DNA from: an uncultured Acidobacteriaceae bacterium
GTDB lineage: Bacteria > Acidobacteriota > Terriglobia > Terriglobales > Acidobacteriaceae
Reading direction: 5' to 3'
Length of the DNA: 64,000 nucleotides
NCBI GenBank assembly: GCA_937879855.1
Contig: CALFMO010000006.1
Span: forward strand, 538,918-602,917
The notes beneath the pieces were generated by a model. That model ran no database searches. It saw only the letters and a list, made by a program, of their open reading frames with translations, and was not told the origin of the DNA. Made by a program: the position numbers and the translations under genes. Shown here in pieces: positions 16,550 through 24,981 of the stretch; position 1 is the stretch's first letter; each line of letters opens with the position of its first letter.

Positions 16550-17232
16550 TGGACGTCCCCGGCAGAACTCCCGCTACGAGCCAGACTGGCGGTGCGATCC
16601 ACAATTTGTCCCGCGTGCATCCAGACAAATTCGTCAGCCACGCCTTCCAGCAGCAGCGCCTGGTGCGTGATGACGAAAACAGTTTTCCCCGCATCGCGCA
16701 TGCCCTTCAGCAGGGCGGCCATCGCGCGCGCCGACTGCACGTCCACACTAGAGAACGGCTCATCCAGGAGCAGGACCCTCGGATCATGCAGAATCGCCCG
16801 CGCCAGCGACATTCGCTGCCGCATCCCCTGCGAATACTGCCCTACCGCGCGCGTCAACTCCGGATCGAGCCCGACCGCCCGAATCACCTCTTCGCAGCGA
16901 GCGTCGCCAGCAATGCCATAGAGCCGCGCAAAGTAGCGCAGGTTTTCCATCCCGCTCATCTCGTCATAAAGCAGCGACGGATGCGCCATATACCCAACTT
17001 CGCGGCATGCCTCCCGCGGACTCTTTCCAAAAATCGAGATCTCGCCACGCGTCGGCTGCGCCAACCCGGCTAGCGCTCGCAACAACGTGGTCTTCCCTGC
17101 CCCGTTTTCTCCCAGTATTGCGTGAAATTGCCCCGCATCAAACTCCGCGGTCACGCCGCGCAGCGCGGCAAAGCGCCCAAACTGCTTGATGACGTTGTTG
17201 ACGATGATGATGGAAGTTGAGGGATCGTTCAC
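16546..17232 (-). CDS. ccmA: CcmA ABC-transporter ATPase
   Basis: The 228-residue ABC ATPase shows Walker A GENGAGKTT (about residues 42-50), signature YSQGMRQRM, Walker B VLLLDEP and the switch His in FVITHQ. The order with ccmB, ccmC and ccmD identifies it as the heme-maturation ATPase rather than a general exporter. The start is GTG at 17232, with no strong ribosome binding site. About 130 bp separate it from ccmE, so ccmE and ccmABCD may still be one transcript. Confidence 0.93.
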   Translation of the reverse strand: MNDPSTSIIIVNNVIKQFGRFAALRGVTAEFDAGQFHAILGENGAGKTTLLRALAGLAQPTRGEISIFGKSPREACREVGYMAHPSLLYDEMSGMENLRYFARLYGIAGDARCEEVIRAVGLDPELTRAVGQYSQGMRQRMSLARAILHDPRVLLLDEPFSSVDVQSARAMAALLKGMRDAGKTVFVITHQALLLEGVADEFVWMHAGQIVDRTASLARSGSSAGDVQ

Positions 17233-17364
17233 AGGCGTCGCAAAAGCTATTATCTCAGCGCAGCCACGAGTCTACCGGAGGCGGGGAATCCATGCATAAC
17301 CTACGAGACTGCACAGCCTTCGGTGCCTTGCGAAGGACGACAAGAATACGGCAATTGGAAAAGT

Positions 17365-17847
17365 TCAGTTCGAAATGCCGCTCGCCGAAGGTTGCACTTG
17401 TGTCACGCTTTTGGTTGTCTCGGCAGATGGCTTCCCGCCCGGCGTTCCGGGCTGCGGGGCATACTTCGAGGCGCACTTGGCCTGCAGTTGCTTCGCATGA
17501 AACACGCCATCGCGATCGAAACGCCCATCCGCCAGCGCCTGTGAATCATCTTTGAAGGTGTCGGGCGGCGCCTCCGTCCCGGTATAGTCCACGCGAAGTG
17601 TCTGATCTTCTTCCATCAACACAAATTGCACGTGCGTTCCTGTGCGTTTGATCGAGCCGGGCTGTACGTTCCCGGCAACCCGCAAGCGCTTGGAGTAAGC
17701 GCCATCGCCCATCTTGTGCAGTTCTTTAATCGTGACGTAGTAGCTCTTGCTGTCCTGCACGCCTGTATAGGCCAGATAGCCAAGCAGCAGCAGAATTACC
17801 GCCGTCGCTCCGCCGAACTTAAGATAGGTCTTGGCTTGATTCGACAT
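17365..17847 (-). CDS. ccmE: CcmE heme chaperone, cysteine (CxxxY) variant
   Basis: The 160-residue protein has an N-terminal membrane anchor (about residues 11-28) and an OB-fold domain. Its heme-binding loop reads AKCASKYAP: Cys125 stands where classical CcmE has the heme-attaching His (HxxxY), and Tyr129 is kept. CxxxY-type CcmE is known from some sulfate reducers and archaea, where heme is handled differently. The C-terminal tail (Gly/Pro/Ser/Thr) is flexible. It lies upstream of ccmABCD in the same direction. No ccmF, ccmG or ccmH is in the window. Confidence 0.92.
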   Translation of the reverse strand: MSNQAKTYLKFGGATAVILLLLGYLAYTGVQDSKSYYVTIKELHKMGDGAYSKRLRVAGNVQPGSIKRTGTHVQFVLMEEDQTLRVDYTGTEAPPDTFKDDSQALADGRFDRDGVFHAKQLQAKCASKYAPQPGTPGGKPSAETTKSVTQVQPSASGISN

Positions 17848-18115
17848 AAATTCCCCGCGTGAATTCCGCCCACTGTTAAAACTCTACGCGTCACTGACCC
17901 GAGAAGCAAGATTCCGGGCCCGGCGTCGCGCCGCTGCACGCAAAGAACTGATCGTCTGCATCGGGGAAACGCATGCCGCTAACCTCACCTGATTTTATTT
18001 TCAAGAGTTTACAGAAGCCCCATTCGCACCGATAGCGCCAATCAAATGTTTCAATTTCCCTTCCGGCATTCGATCGAGTATCTGTAGGAGAACAGGAATT
18101 CAAGAAGGAACCGCT

Positions 18116-18358
18116 ATGACCAGCCAGAACAAAAGAGAAGGTCGCAAACTCCACAGTGAGGCTCTTAGCCCGTGCGATCCCGCTGAAATGCTGGACCAAC
18201 TGCTGGCCTTGGATCGCATGCTGATCGAAGTTTCTATGCGCCTCTACAAAGTCCCGCGGCGCGAGCGGTTTACCATGCGAGCACAAAACCGCCGCTTGCA
18301 CGACGCGGTGCGGCAACATCTGCCGCGGCTTCTGAAACCATCTCGCAGTCAATTCTGA
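18116..18358 (+). CDS. Small hypothetical protein, charged and helical
   Basis: The 80-residue protein starts at ATG 18116 after AAGGA (ribosome binding site). It has no signal peptide or membrane segment. It is rich in Arg/Lys/Leu (MLDQLLALDRMLIEVSMRLY forms a likely helix) and ends in a basic tail. No family was recognised. It stands alone between divergent ccmE and co-oriented ppa. Confidence 0.55.
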   Translation: MTSQNKREGRKLHSEALSPCDPAEMLDQLLALDRMLIEVSMRLYKVPRRERFTMRAQNRRLHDAVRQHLPRLLKPSRSQF

Positions 18359-18446
18359 TCTCTACCGCAAGCCACGCACTGCTGATCGCCCCGCCGAATC
18401 CCGCCTGCGTCCGCTAGAATAAAAATCTGTTAACACCCTTCATCTT

Positions 18447-18998
18447 ATGATCCATCCCTGGCACGACGTCACTCCCGGCGACAAGCTTCCTCACGAGTTC
18501 GATTGCGTCATCGAAATCCCCTTCGGCTCCAGCGTGAAATACGAACTGGACAAATCGAGCGGCCTGATCCGCCTCGACCGCATTCTCTATTCAGCCGTCT
18601 ACTATCCCGCGAACTACGGCTTCATTCCGCAAACGCTCGCCGAAGACGACGATCCGCTCGACGTGCTGGTTCTCTGCCAGGAGCCGGTCGTTCCATTGAC
18701 CATCATCCACGCGCGCGCCATCGGCCTGATGACGATGATCGACGCCGGCAAGCAAGATCACAAAATTATCGCCGTGGCCACCGAGGATCCTGAGTTCAAC
18801 TCTTATCGCAACGCTTCAGAGATGCCGCCCCACCGGCTGTTGATGCTGCGCCGCTTTTTTCAGGACTATAAGCAACTCGAAGGCAAGGCCGTCGAAGTCG
18901 ATGAGATACGCCCGCCCGCGGAAGCCTATCCCATCATCCTCGACGCGCTTCACCGCTACAGCGAACAACGCCGCAAAGGTTTCAAGGTCGCGAAGTAA
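18447..18998 (+). CDS. ppa: Inorganic pyrophosphatase (family I)
   Basis: The 183-residue enzyme splits pyrophosphate into two phosphates, pulling biosynthetic reactions forward in the cytoplasm. The family signature EDDDPLDVLV (Asp triad for metal binding) is near residue 70. The active-site Lys/Glu/Tyr segments IEIPFGSSVKYELD and YYPANYGFIPQT are intact. Its length is normal for bacterial soluble enzymes. A TAGAAT (18414-18419) just before the gene is a possible -10 box, but no good -35 was found. Confidence 0.96.
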   Translation: MIHPWHDVTPGDKLPHEFDCVIEIPFGSSVKYELDKSSGLIRLDRILYSAVYYPANYGFIPQTLAEDDDPLDVLVLCQEPVVPLTIIHARAIGLMTMIDAGKQDHKIIAVATEDPEFNSYRNASEMPPHRLLMLRRFFQDYKQLEGKAVEVDEIRPPAEAYPIILDALHRYSEQRRKGFKVAK

Positions 18999-19115
18999 TC
19001 GGTGGGTCTATCCCTGCAACGAGCCAACATCAAAGTACAGCGCCCTTAGCTTAGAGTGCCGTCTATTTGTGGGCGAGCGGTTCGGTTCGCAGTGGAAAAT
19101 ACAGCAAAATAGTGC

Positions 19116-19146
19116 TTGACTTATTGTACTAATAGTGTGGTACACT
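19116..19146 (+). promoter_or_regulatory. Promoter with overlapping operator for the GntR operon
   Basis: A -35-like TTGACT (19116-19121) is followed by TACACT (19141-19146), a -10 with a rather long 19-bp spacer. Between and over it lie inverted repeats TGTAC...GTACA (19125-19144) and AGTGT-GGT-ACACT (19134-19146). These are good candidates for binding of the YtrA-type repressor encoded just downstream. Transcription would begin about one base before the ATG, that is, almost leaderless. Confidence 0.55.
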
Positions 19147-19153
19147 AACACGC

Positions 19154-19552
19154 ATGGGAAGAAATGGCAGCGCACTCCGGTTCGCGATCGATCTGCAGAG
19201 CGGTGTCCCAGTCTACCGCCAGCTGATCGATCAGGTGCGAAGCGGAATTGCCTCCGGCTCGCTGACCGCAGGAGACCAGCTCCCGACGGTGCGCCAGCTC
19301 GCCGTCGACCTGGCCATCAATCCCAATACCGTAATGCGCGCCTATCGTGAACTGGAACTTGGCGGCCTGCTGGAAACTCATCAAGGCACTGGGACCTTCA
19401 TCACCAAGAAGAAACTGGAAAGAAATTCACCGGAACGAGAACGTCACCTCGGCCAAATGGCCGGAGAATTCGCGGCGCGTGCGGGCGCCGCAGGGTTCGC
19501 CTTGGAAGATGTGATCGATCGTCTGCGCGATTTGTTGCCGAAAAGGAGATAG
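19154..19552 (+). CDS. GntR-family (YtrA subfamily) transcriptional regulator
   Basis: The 132-residue protein has an N-terminal winged helix typical of GntR proteins (PVYRQLIDQVRSGIASGSL, GDQLPTVRQLAVDLAINPNT, GTGTFIT). The short C-terminal part fits the YtrA subfamily, which dimerises through two helices and usually represses its own operon. There is no ligand-binding domain of FadR or HutC type. Five bases separate it from the slipin gene. The palindromic operator over its promoter supports autorepression (inference). Confidence 0.92.
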   Translation: MGRNGSALRFAIDLQSGVPVYRQLIDQVRSGIASGSLTAGDQLPTVRQLAVDLAINPNTVMRAYRELELGGLLETHQGTGTFITKKKLERNSPERERHLGQMAGEFAARAGAAGFALEDVIDRLRDLLPKRR

Positions 19553-19557
19553 GCATC

Positions 19558-20427
19558 ATGGCGAAAATTCGAATGAACGAAGTCAGCGGCATCGCACTCT
19601 TGCTGTTCGTCATCAGCATCGTGATCGGCATTGCAGTCTCGCAGGCCGTGCACCATCCGGCCCCGGCTATCTTCGGAGCTCTGGTCGGCCTTTACTTCCT
19701 GTTCGCGATCAAAGTCGTGCGCCAGTGGGAGAAGGTCGCGGTCCTGCGTATGGGCCGCTACGTCGGCCTGCGCGGCCCCGGTCTCTGCCACATCATCCCG
19801 GTCGTCGAGACGCTCAGCCCCTACGTGGACCAGCGCGTCCGCGTGGCCAGCGTCTCCGCGGAATCGACGCTCACTCGCGACACCGTTCCCGTGAACGTCG
19901 ATGCCATCGTCTTCTGGATGGTGTGGAATGCAGAGAAATCCATTCTCGAAGTCGAGAACTTCATTGAGGCCATCATGCTCAGCGCGCAAACCGCGCTGCG
20001 CGAGTCGATCGGCCGCCACGAACTGGCGCAAATGATTACCGAACGCGAAACTCTCGGCCGCGAGTTGCAACGCATCCTCGACGAAAAGACGAATCCCTGG
20101 GGCATCACCGTGCAATCGGTCGAAATTCGTGATGTGAAAATTCCGCAAGGCCTGGAAGATGCCATGTCGCGGCAGGCGCAAGCGGAGCGCGAGCGCCAGG
20201 CCAGAATCATTCTGGGCCAGGCCGAAAAAGAAATCGCCGACAGCTTTGTGCAGGCCGCAACCTCCTACACCGAGAATCCCGTGGCCTTGCATCTGCGCGC
20301 CATGAACATGCTCTACGAAGCAATCAAAGAGAAGGGTTCCATGGTCATCGTGCCTTCGTCTGCAGTAGAAACCATGGGCCTGGGCGGAACCCTCGCAACC
20401 GCGTCACTCGGCGGAGCAAAACCGTAA
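19558..20427 (+). CDS. Slipin / SPFH-band 7 membrane protein
   Basis: The 289-residue protein has two N-terminal hydrophobic segments (about residues 11-50) and then an SPFH domain (QWEKVAVLRMGRYVGLRGPG through VEIRDVKIPQG), with a helical tail rich in Ala/Glu/Arg. It resembles slipins (stomatin-like), which form oligomeric scaffolds in membranes and affect fluidity or stress tolerance. The gene is placed in an operon between a GntR repressor and a secreted protein. No NfeD-type partner protease is nearby; many slipin genes have one. Confidence 0.92.
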   Translation: MAKIRMNEVSGIALLLFVISIVIGIAVSQAVHHPAPAIFGALVGLYFLFAIKVVRQWEKVAVLRMGRYVGLRGPGLCHIIPVVETLSPYVDQRVRVASVSAESTLTRDTVPVNVDAIVFWMVWNAEKSILEVENFIEAIMLSAQTALRESIGRHELAQMITERETLGRELQRILDEKTNPWGITVQSVEIRDVKIPQGLEDAMSRQAQAERERQARIILGQAEKEIADSFVQAATSYTENPVALHLRAMNMLYEAIKEKGSMVIVPSSAVETMGLGGTLATASLGGAKP

Positions 20428-20457
20428 ATACAGTGCAGTTCGAGAGAAGGAGGTCGT

Positions 20458-21141
20458 ATGAACTACTTACTGTCAGTATGTTTGACCACTTTAACTATCG
20501 CTTCAAGCGCCATGCCCGCCGCGTCCGCGCAAACTCCGGCGATGCGTCAAGGCGTCAGCGTGCAATTAGCCCCCACCAGCAATGCCACACCTATGCCGGA
20601 AGCGGACAGCGAAGATGCCTGGATCGTGGCGGTTGCCGCCGATGGCAAGATCTACTTCGGAACTGAGCCGGTCACGCCCGCGAGTTTGGTGGACGAGATG
20701 AAAGCCCGTCCCCGCAATCGCGATGCGAAGCTCTACATCAAAGCCGACGCTCGGGCTAGCTTTGGCGACGTCGAGAAAGTTTTGAACGTAGCGAAGCCCG
20801 ATCTCTTTGAATCGGCAGTGCTCCTGACCAATCAGAACGAAACTTCGGCCCTAGGAAAATTGGTCGCGCCGAAAGGCTTAGAGGTACTTCTCACCTCCGC
20901 GCCTTCCGACGCTGTCGTCGTCGAAGTGCACAACTCCGCCCAGTCGCGCCCCTCGCTGAAAGTCAACCATCGTGAAATCGCCGCGTCCAACCTGCAAGCC
21001 GCGCTAAACCAATCTCTACAGAATCGGACAGACAGAGTTGTTGAGATTAAAGCGGAAGGCTCGTTGCCCTTCGCCCAAGTCGCTCAAGTGATTGACGCCT
21101 GCACTTCGGTCAAAGCAAAAGTTGTCTTACTTACAGAATAA
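20458..21141 (+). CDS. Secreted protein with two ExbD/TolR-like periplasmic modules
   Basis: The 227-residue protein starts with a signal peptide (about residues 1-25, cut near ASAQT). Two similar modules follow (about residues 58-130 and 150-227). Each has a short strand, a helix, KxYIKAD or VVEIKAEG, a helix containing FGDVEKVLNVA or FAQVAQVIDAC, and a closing AVLLT or VVLLTE. This pattern matches the periplasmic domain of ExbD/TolR, but the normal N-terminal membrane helix with its Asp is missing and no ExbB is nearby. It is the third gene of the GntR-slipin operon (30-bp gap). The homology is judged by eye, and the function is unknown. Confidence 0.65.
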   Translation: MNYLLSVCLTTLTIASSAMPAASAQTPAMRQGVSVQLAPTSNATPMPEADSEDAWIVAVAADGKIYFGTEPVTPASLVDEMKARPRNRDAKLYIKADARASFGDVEKVLNVAKPDLFESAVLLTNQNETSALGKLVAPKGLEVLLTSAPSDAVVVEVHNSAQSRPSLKVNHREIAASNLQAALNQSLQNRTDRVVEIKAEGSLPFAQVAQVIDACTSVKAKVVLLTE

Positions 21142-21150
21142 ATCGGGGTG

Positions 21151-21192
21151 CCCCGTCCTTGACTCTCCGATTTTTGGAGAGACAAGGCGGGG
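21151..21192 (+). terminator. Terminator after the GntR-slipin operon
   Basis: A long, nearly continuous stem (CCCCG, CCTTG and CTCTCC pairing with GGAGAG, CAAGG and CGGGG) with a T-rich loop is followed by ATTTTGAC. It lies 10 bases after the stop. Confidence 0.7.
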
Positions 21193-21224
21193 ATTTTGAC
21201 TTCAGGCCTTGACTTCGAATCTAG

Positions 21225-21266
21225 ATTTTGAATTTTGAATTTTGACTTTTGAATTTTAACTTTTAA
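21225..21266. repeat. AT-rich heptad array, single arm
   Basis: Six consecutive heptads (ATTTTGA three times, then CTTTTGA, ATTTTAA, CTTTTAA) fill the gap before the M13 peptidase stop. Same period-7 design as the ribosomal spacers but a different word. Confidence 0.9.
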
Positions 21267-21281
21267 CTCTTCCGCCTCCCG

Positions 21282-23324
21282 TCACCAAACATGGCAGGCG
21301 TTCTCCGCCACCATCGGCTGTCCCGCTTTACAGCCCCATGCCTTCTGAAACTCCGGCATGTTCTGCACCACTCCGTCCACGCGATACTTCCCTGGCGAAT
21401 GCGGGTCCGTCACCGCTCGCATGCGTGCAACTTCCGGACGCCGTTTCTCGCACCATACCCGACCGAATCCGAGGAAGAAGCGTTGCTCCGGCGTGTAGCC
21501 GTCAATTTTCTGCCCTTCTTTCCCAGTCTTATCCTCGGCGATCATGTGTTCGAGCGCCGCTAGTGCAACCCGTGCACCGCCGTTGTCCGCCGTGTTCTCC
21601 CCGAGCGTAAGTCTGCCATTCAGCTTGACATCATCCACAGCGATAAAATTCGAATACTCGTCGGCCACGCAACTCACGCGCTTCTCAAATTCTTTTCCAT
21701 CCTGCTGGCTCCACCAATCGTGGAGGTTTCCCTGAGGATCGTACTTGCGCCCCTGGTCATCGAACCCGTGCGTCAGTTCGTGTCCAATCACCAGCCCAAT
21801 TCCACCGAAGTTCACACCATCGTCCATCGTCTTGTCGAAAAATGGCGGCTGCAGAATCCCCGCGGGGAAAACGATCTCATTGAACGATGGGCTGTAATAG
21901 GCGTTCACTGTCGGTGGCGTCATGCCCCATTCCTTGCGATCCAGCGGCTTATCGATTTTCGCAATCTGCCGCTTGGCCTCGAATTCATTCGCGCGGAGGA
22001 CGTTGCCCGTCAGATCGCCCGGCCTGATCACGACCGAACTGTAGTCCCGCCATATCGAGGGATAGCCAATCTTGTTCCGAATCGCCTCGAGTTTCACCTT
22101 CGCCTGCTTCTTAGTGTCGTCGCTCATCCACGATAAATCGTGAATATCTTCGTCCAAAGACTTTTCCAGCGCGTCCACCATCTTCAGCATGCGCGCCTTG
22201 GATTCGGGACCGAACGTCGTCTCCACATAGCGCTGTCCAAGAGCCTCGCCCAGTTCCCGATCGGTAAGATTCACGCACCGCTTCCACCGCGCCTGAATTT
22301 CTTTTTGCCCGGTGAGTGCCTGTTGGTACTTGAAATTCGCCTCGACAAACGGCTGCGACAGCCAGGGAGCTGCCGCATTGAGGACGTGCCAGCTTACGTA
22401 GGTCTTCAAATTATCGAGCGACTCCGACTCGATCGCCCCATTCACCTTCTTGAAAAATTCAGGATTGGAGACGTTGAGCTGCGTAAATGGCGGTGCGCCG
22501 ACAGCGGCAAAGTACCGGTTGAGATAGAAATCCGGCCCCAGGGCAACCGCCTGGTCGCGGCTCATCTTGTGATCTCGGTTCTCAGGCTTGCGGCGTTCGG
22601 TGCGGTCCATCGCCGCCTGAGCCAGTGTCGTCTCGATACGCAATACCGTCTGAGCCGATTCGCCCGCCTGCTGCTGCGTTTGCCCCGCCAGCGCGAACAC
22701 CTCAGTGGCGTAATCCACCAGGTGCTGCCGCATTTCCTTCATCCTCGGATTATCTTCCTTGATGTAATAGTCGCGGTCGGGAAGGGTCAGCCCGCCCTGG
22801 TCGATGTAAGCAATCACTTGATCGGCATTGTGCATGTCTGACGTGGCATAAAAATTGAACAGTGGGTTCGGGCCGATCAAATGAATGTGCGCGATTTCGT
22901 CGATCAGCGCGCTCTTGTCTTTCACCGCAGCGACCCGCTCCAGTTCCGGCTTAACCGGCGCAATTCCTTCGCTGTTTACCTTCTTCTCATCCATGCAAGA
23001 GCCGTAGAGGTCGCCAATTTTCTGGTCGATCGCGTTGCGGCTAGCCCCGCCGGCTGCAGCCTTTTCCAGAATGCCGCGCTCGATTTCCAGATTGCGTTCA
23101 TGTAACTCCGTAAAGCTTCCCCATTGCGACTGGTCAGCGGGAATCTCCGAGTTCTTGATCCAGTTTCCGCAAGCATATTGGTAAAAGTCCACGCAGGGAT
23201 CGACCGTCTTATCAATGTTGTCAATGCTGAAACCCGGACCAGGCTTGGTAGAAGAGGCAGACTGAGAAAAACTGGCCGCAGTCACCAGCAGCAAAAAAGC
23301 CAGCAGGAATCGAAACACGCGCAT
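21282..23324 (-). CDS. M13-family zinc metallopeptidase (neprilysin/PepO-like)
   Basis: The 680-residue protein begins with a signal peptide (about residues 1-22) and so acts outside the cytoplasm. The active-site motif HELTH has zinc ligands His515 and His519 and catalytic Glu516. The third ligand is Glu576 in GENTADNGG. The substrate-binding NAYYSPSFNEIVFPAG precedes them, and the C-terminus ends in CHVW as in many M13 enzymes. The family cleaves short peptides. It is a single gene, transcribed toward the slipin operon and divergent from thiC. Confidence 0.95.
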   Translation of the reverse strand: MRVFRFLLAFLLLVTAASFSQSASSTKPGPGFSIDNIDKTVDPCVDFYQYACGNWIKNSEIPADQSQWGSFTELHERNLEIERGILEKAAAGGASRNAIDQKIGDLYGSCMDEKKVNSEGIAPVKPELERVAAVKDKSALIDEIAHIHLIGPNPLFNFYATSDMHNADQVIAYIDQGGLTLPDRDYYIKEDNPRMKEMRQHLVDYATEVFALAGQTQQQAGESAQTVLRIETTLAQAAMDRTERRKPENRDHKMSRDQAVALGPDFYLNRYFAAVGAPPFTQLNVSNPEFFKKVNGAIESESLDNLKTYVSWHVLNAAAPWLSQPFVEANFKYQQALTGQKEIQARWKRCVNLTDRELGEALGQRYVETTFGPESKARMLKMVDALEKSLDEDIHDLSWMSDDTKKQAKVKLEAIRNKIGYPSIWRDYSSVVIRPGDLTGNVLRANEFEAKRQIAKIDKPLDRKEWGMTPPTVNAYYSPSFNEIVFPAGILQPPFFDKTMDDGVNFGGIGLVIGHELTHGFDDQGRKYDPQGNLHDWWSQQDGKEFEKRVSCVADEYSNFIAVDDVKLNGRLTLGENTADNGGARVALAALEHMIAEDKTGKEGQKIDGYTPEQRFFLGFGRVWCEKRRPEVARMRAVTDPHSPGKYRVDGVVQNMPEFQKAWGCKAGQPMVAENACHVW

Positions 23325-23408
23325 AAGAATCTTCTCCTTGTAAATGATGCGGGAAGAATTCTATGCCCGACGATTCGCCGAGAGCAACCGGGTAGTTCAG
23401 CTCCATCG

Positions 23409-23445
23409 ACCTCTGTGCTCCTCTGTGCCCTCTGTGGTTAAAGGT
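23409..23445. repeat. CTCTGTG-type short repeat
   Basis: Three copies of CTCTGTG, spaced by two or three bases and ending in GGTTAAAG, lie between the divergent M13 and thiC genes. It resembles the other spacer words, but the period is 9-10 rather than 7. Confidence 0.7.
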
Positions 23446-23478
23446 TTTCGCGTTGCTCCTTCCCGCGCTCGCCACGGT

Positions 23479-23484
23479 TATAAT
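23479..23484 (+). promoter_or_regulatory. -10 box of thiC
   Basis: A perfect TATAAT lies 39 bp before the thiC start. A TTGCTC at 23453-23458 could be the -35, but the spacer would be 20 bp. No TPP riboswitch signature was seen between this box and the gene. Confidence 0.45.
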
Positions 23485-23522
23485 CAAGACACACACAGAT
23501 TCCCATAAGGCTGGTTCCGATC

Positions 23523-24971
23523 ATGACTTCCACAAATGGAAATGGCAGCAACGGCTACACCGTTCCTCAACCGCGCGCAGAGTGGCTGGCCCGTCGAAAA
23601 AAAGAAAACACCACCGGCAATTTCTCGCAAATGCACTACGCGCGCCGGGGCGTCATTACGGAAGAAATGTCGTTCATCGCCCACAAAGAAAAGCTGACGC
23701 CCGAACTCGTACGCGACGAAGTGGCTCGCGGACGCATGATCATTCCCGCCAACATCAACCATCCGGAACTCGAACCGATGGCGATTGGTGTCGCTTCCCT
23801 TTGCAAGATCAACGCCAACATCGGCAACTCCGCCGTCACGTCAGAAATAAATGAAGAACTTAAAAAACTTCACACCGCCGTCCACTACGGCGCCGACACG
23901 GTCATGGATCTTTCCACTGGCGGCAACATCCACGAGATTCGCGAAGCCATTCTTCGCCACTCGCCGGTCCCTATCGGCACGGTTCCCATCTACGAAGCCA
24001 TCGCACGCGTGAAACGCGTGGAGGATCTGAACGCCGAAGTGATGCTCGAAGTCATCGAAGAACAAGCCGCGCAAGGCGTCGACTACATGACCATCCACGC
24101 CGGCGTCCTGATCCAATATTTGCCGCTGATTTCCAAGCGCATCACCGGCATCGTCAGCCGCGGCGGCGCCATCCTCGCCCAGTGGATGGCCTACAACCGC
24201 AAACAGAATTTTCTCTATGATCGCTTCGACGACATCGTCAAGATTTTCAAGAAGTACGACGTCAGTTTCTCGCTCGGCGATGGCCTGCGCCCCGGCTGCG
24301 TCGCCGATGCCAGCGACGAAGCCCAGTTCGCGGAACTCAAAACTCTAGGCGAGCTCACGAAGAAAGCGTGGGCAGAAGACGTGCAGGTCATGATCGAAGG
24401 GCCCGGCCACGTCTCCATGGACAAGATCAAAGAACAGGTCGACAAAGAAGTTGAGCTCTGCTACGAGGCCCCGTTCTACACGCTCGGCCCGCTGGTCACC
24501 GACATCGCGCCTGGCTATGACCACATCACCTCGGCCATCGGCGCAGCCATGATTGGCTGGTATGGCGCTGCGATGCTCTGCTACGTTACGCCCAAGGAGC
24601 ATCTGGGTTTGCCCAACGAAAAAGATGTGAAAGACGGCATCATCGCCTACAAGATCTCGGCTCATGCGGCCGATATCGCCCGCGGACGTCCCGGCGCCCG
24701 CGACCGCGATGACGCACTCAGCTACGCCCGCTACAAGTTCGACTGGGAAAAACAGTTTGCCCTCTCTCTCGACCCCGAAACCGCACGCTCCATGCACGAC
24801 GAAACTTTACCGGACGATTACTACAAGGAAGCCGCCTTCTGCTCCATGTGCGGCCCCAAATTCTGCTCGATGAATTATTCCTCGAAAGTGGACGAATACA
24901 ACAAGCAGGTCCACGGCATCGAGAAGAAAGATTATTCGGAGTTGGTCGAGAGGTTGGTAACGCTGAAGTAG
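23523..24971 (+). CDS. thiC: ThiC, phosphomethylpyrimidine synthase
   Basis: The 482-residue radical SAM enzyme converts aminoimidazole ribotide to hydroxymethylpyrimidine phosphate for thiamine. The C-terminal iron-sulfur motif is complete: Cys440-x2-Cys443-x4-Cys448 (CSMCGPKFC). The central barrel has typical segments such as GADTVMDLSTGGNI and EGPGHVSMDKI. It is shorter than proteobacterial ThiC because the N-terminal domain is reduced, as in many other bacteria. Its stop is ten bases from the convergent glycosyltransferase gene. No other thi gene is in the window. Confidence 0.97.
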   Translation: MTSTNGNGSNGYTVPQPRAEWLARRKKENTTGNFSQMHYARRGVITEEMSFIAHKEKLTPELVRDEVARGRMIIPANINHPELEPMAIGVASLCKINANIGNSAVTSEINEELKKLHTAVHYGADTVMDLSTGGNIHEIREAILRHSPVPIGTVPIYEAIARVKRVEDLNAEVMLEVIEEQAAQGVDYMTIHAGVLIQYLPLISKRITGIVSRGGAILAQWMAYNRKQNFLYDRFDDIVKIFKKYDVSFSLGDGLRPGCVADASDEAQFAELKTLGELTKKAWAEDVQVMIEGPGHVSMDKIKEQVDKEVELCYEAPFYTLGPLVTDIAPGYDHITSAIGAAMIGWYGAAMLCYVTPKEHLGLPNEKDVKDGIIAYKISAHAADIARGRPGARDRDDALSYARYKFDWEKQFALSLDPETARSMHDETLPDDYYKEAAFCSMCGPKFCSMNYSSKVDEYNKQVHGIEKKDYSELVERLVTLK

Positions 24972-24981
24972 AGTTGTCGGC

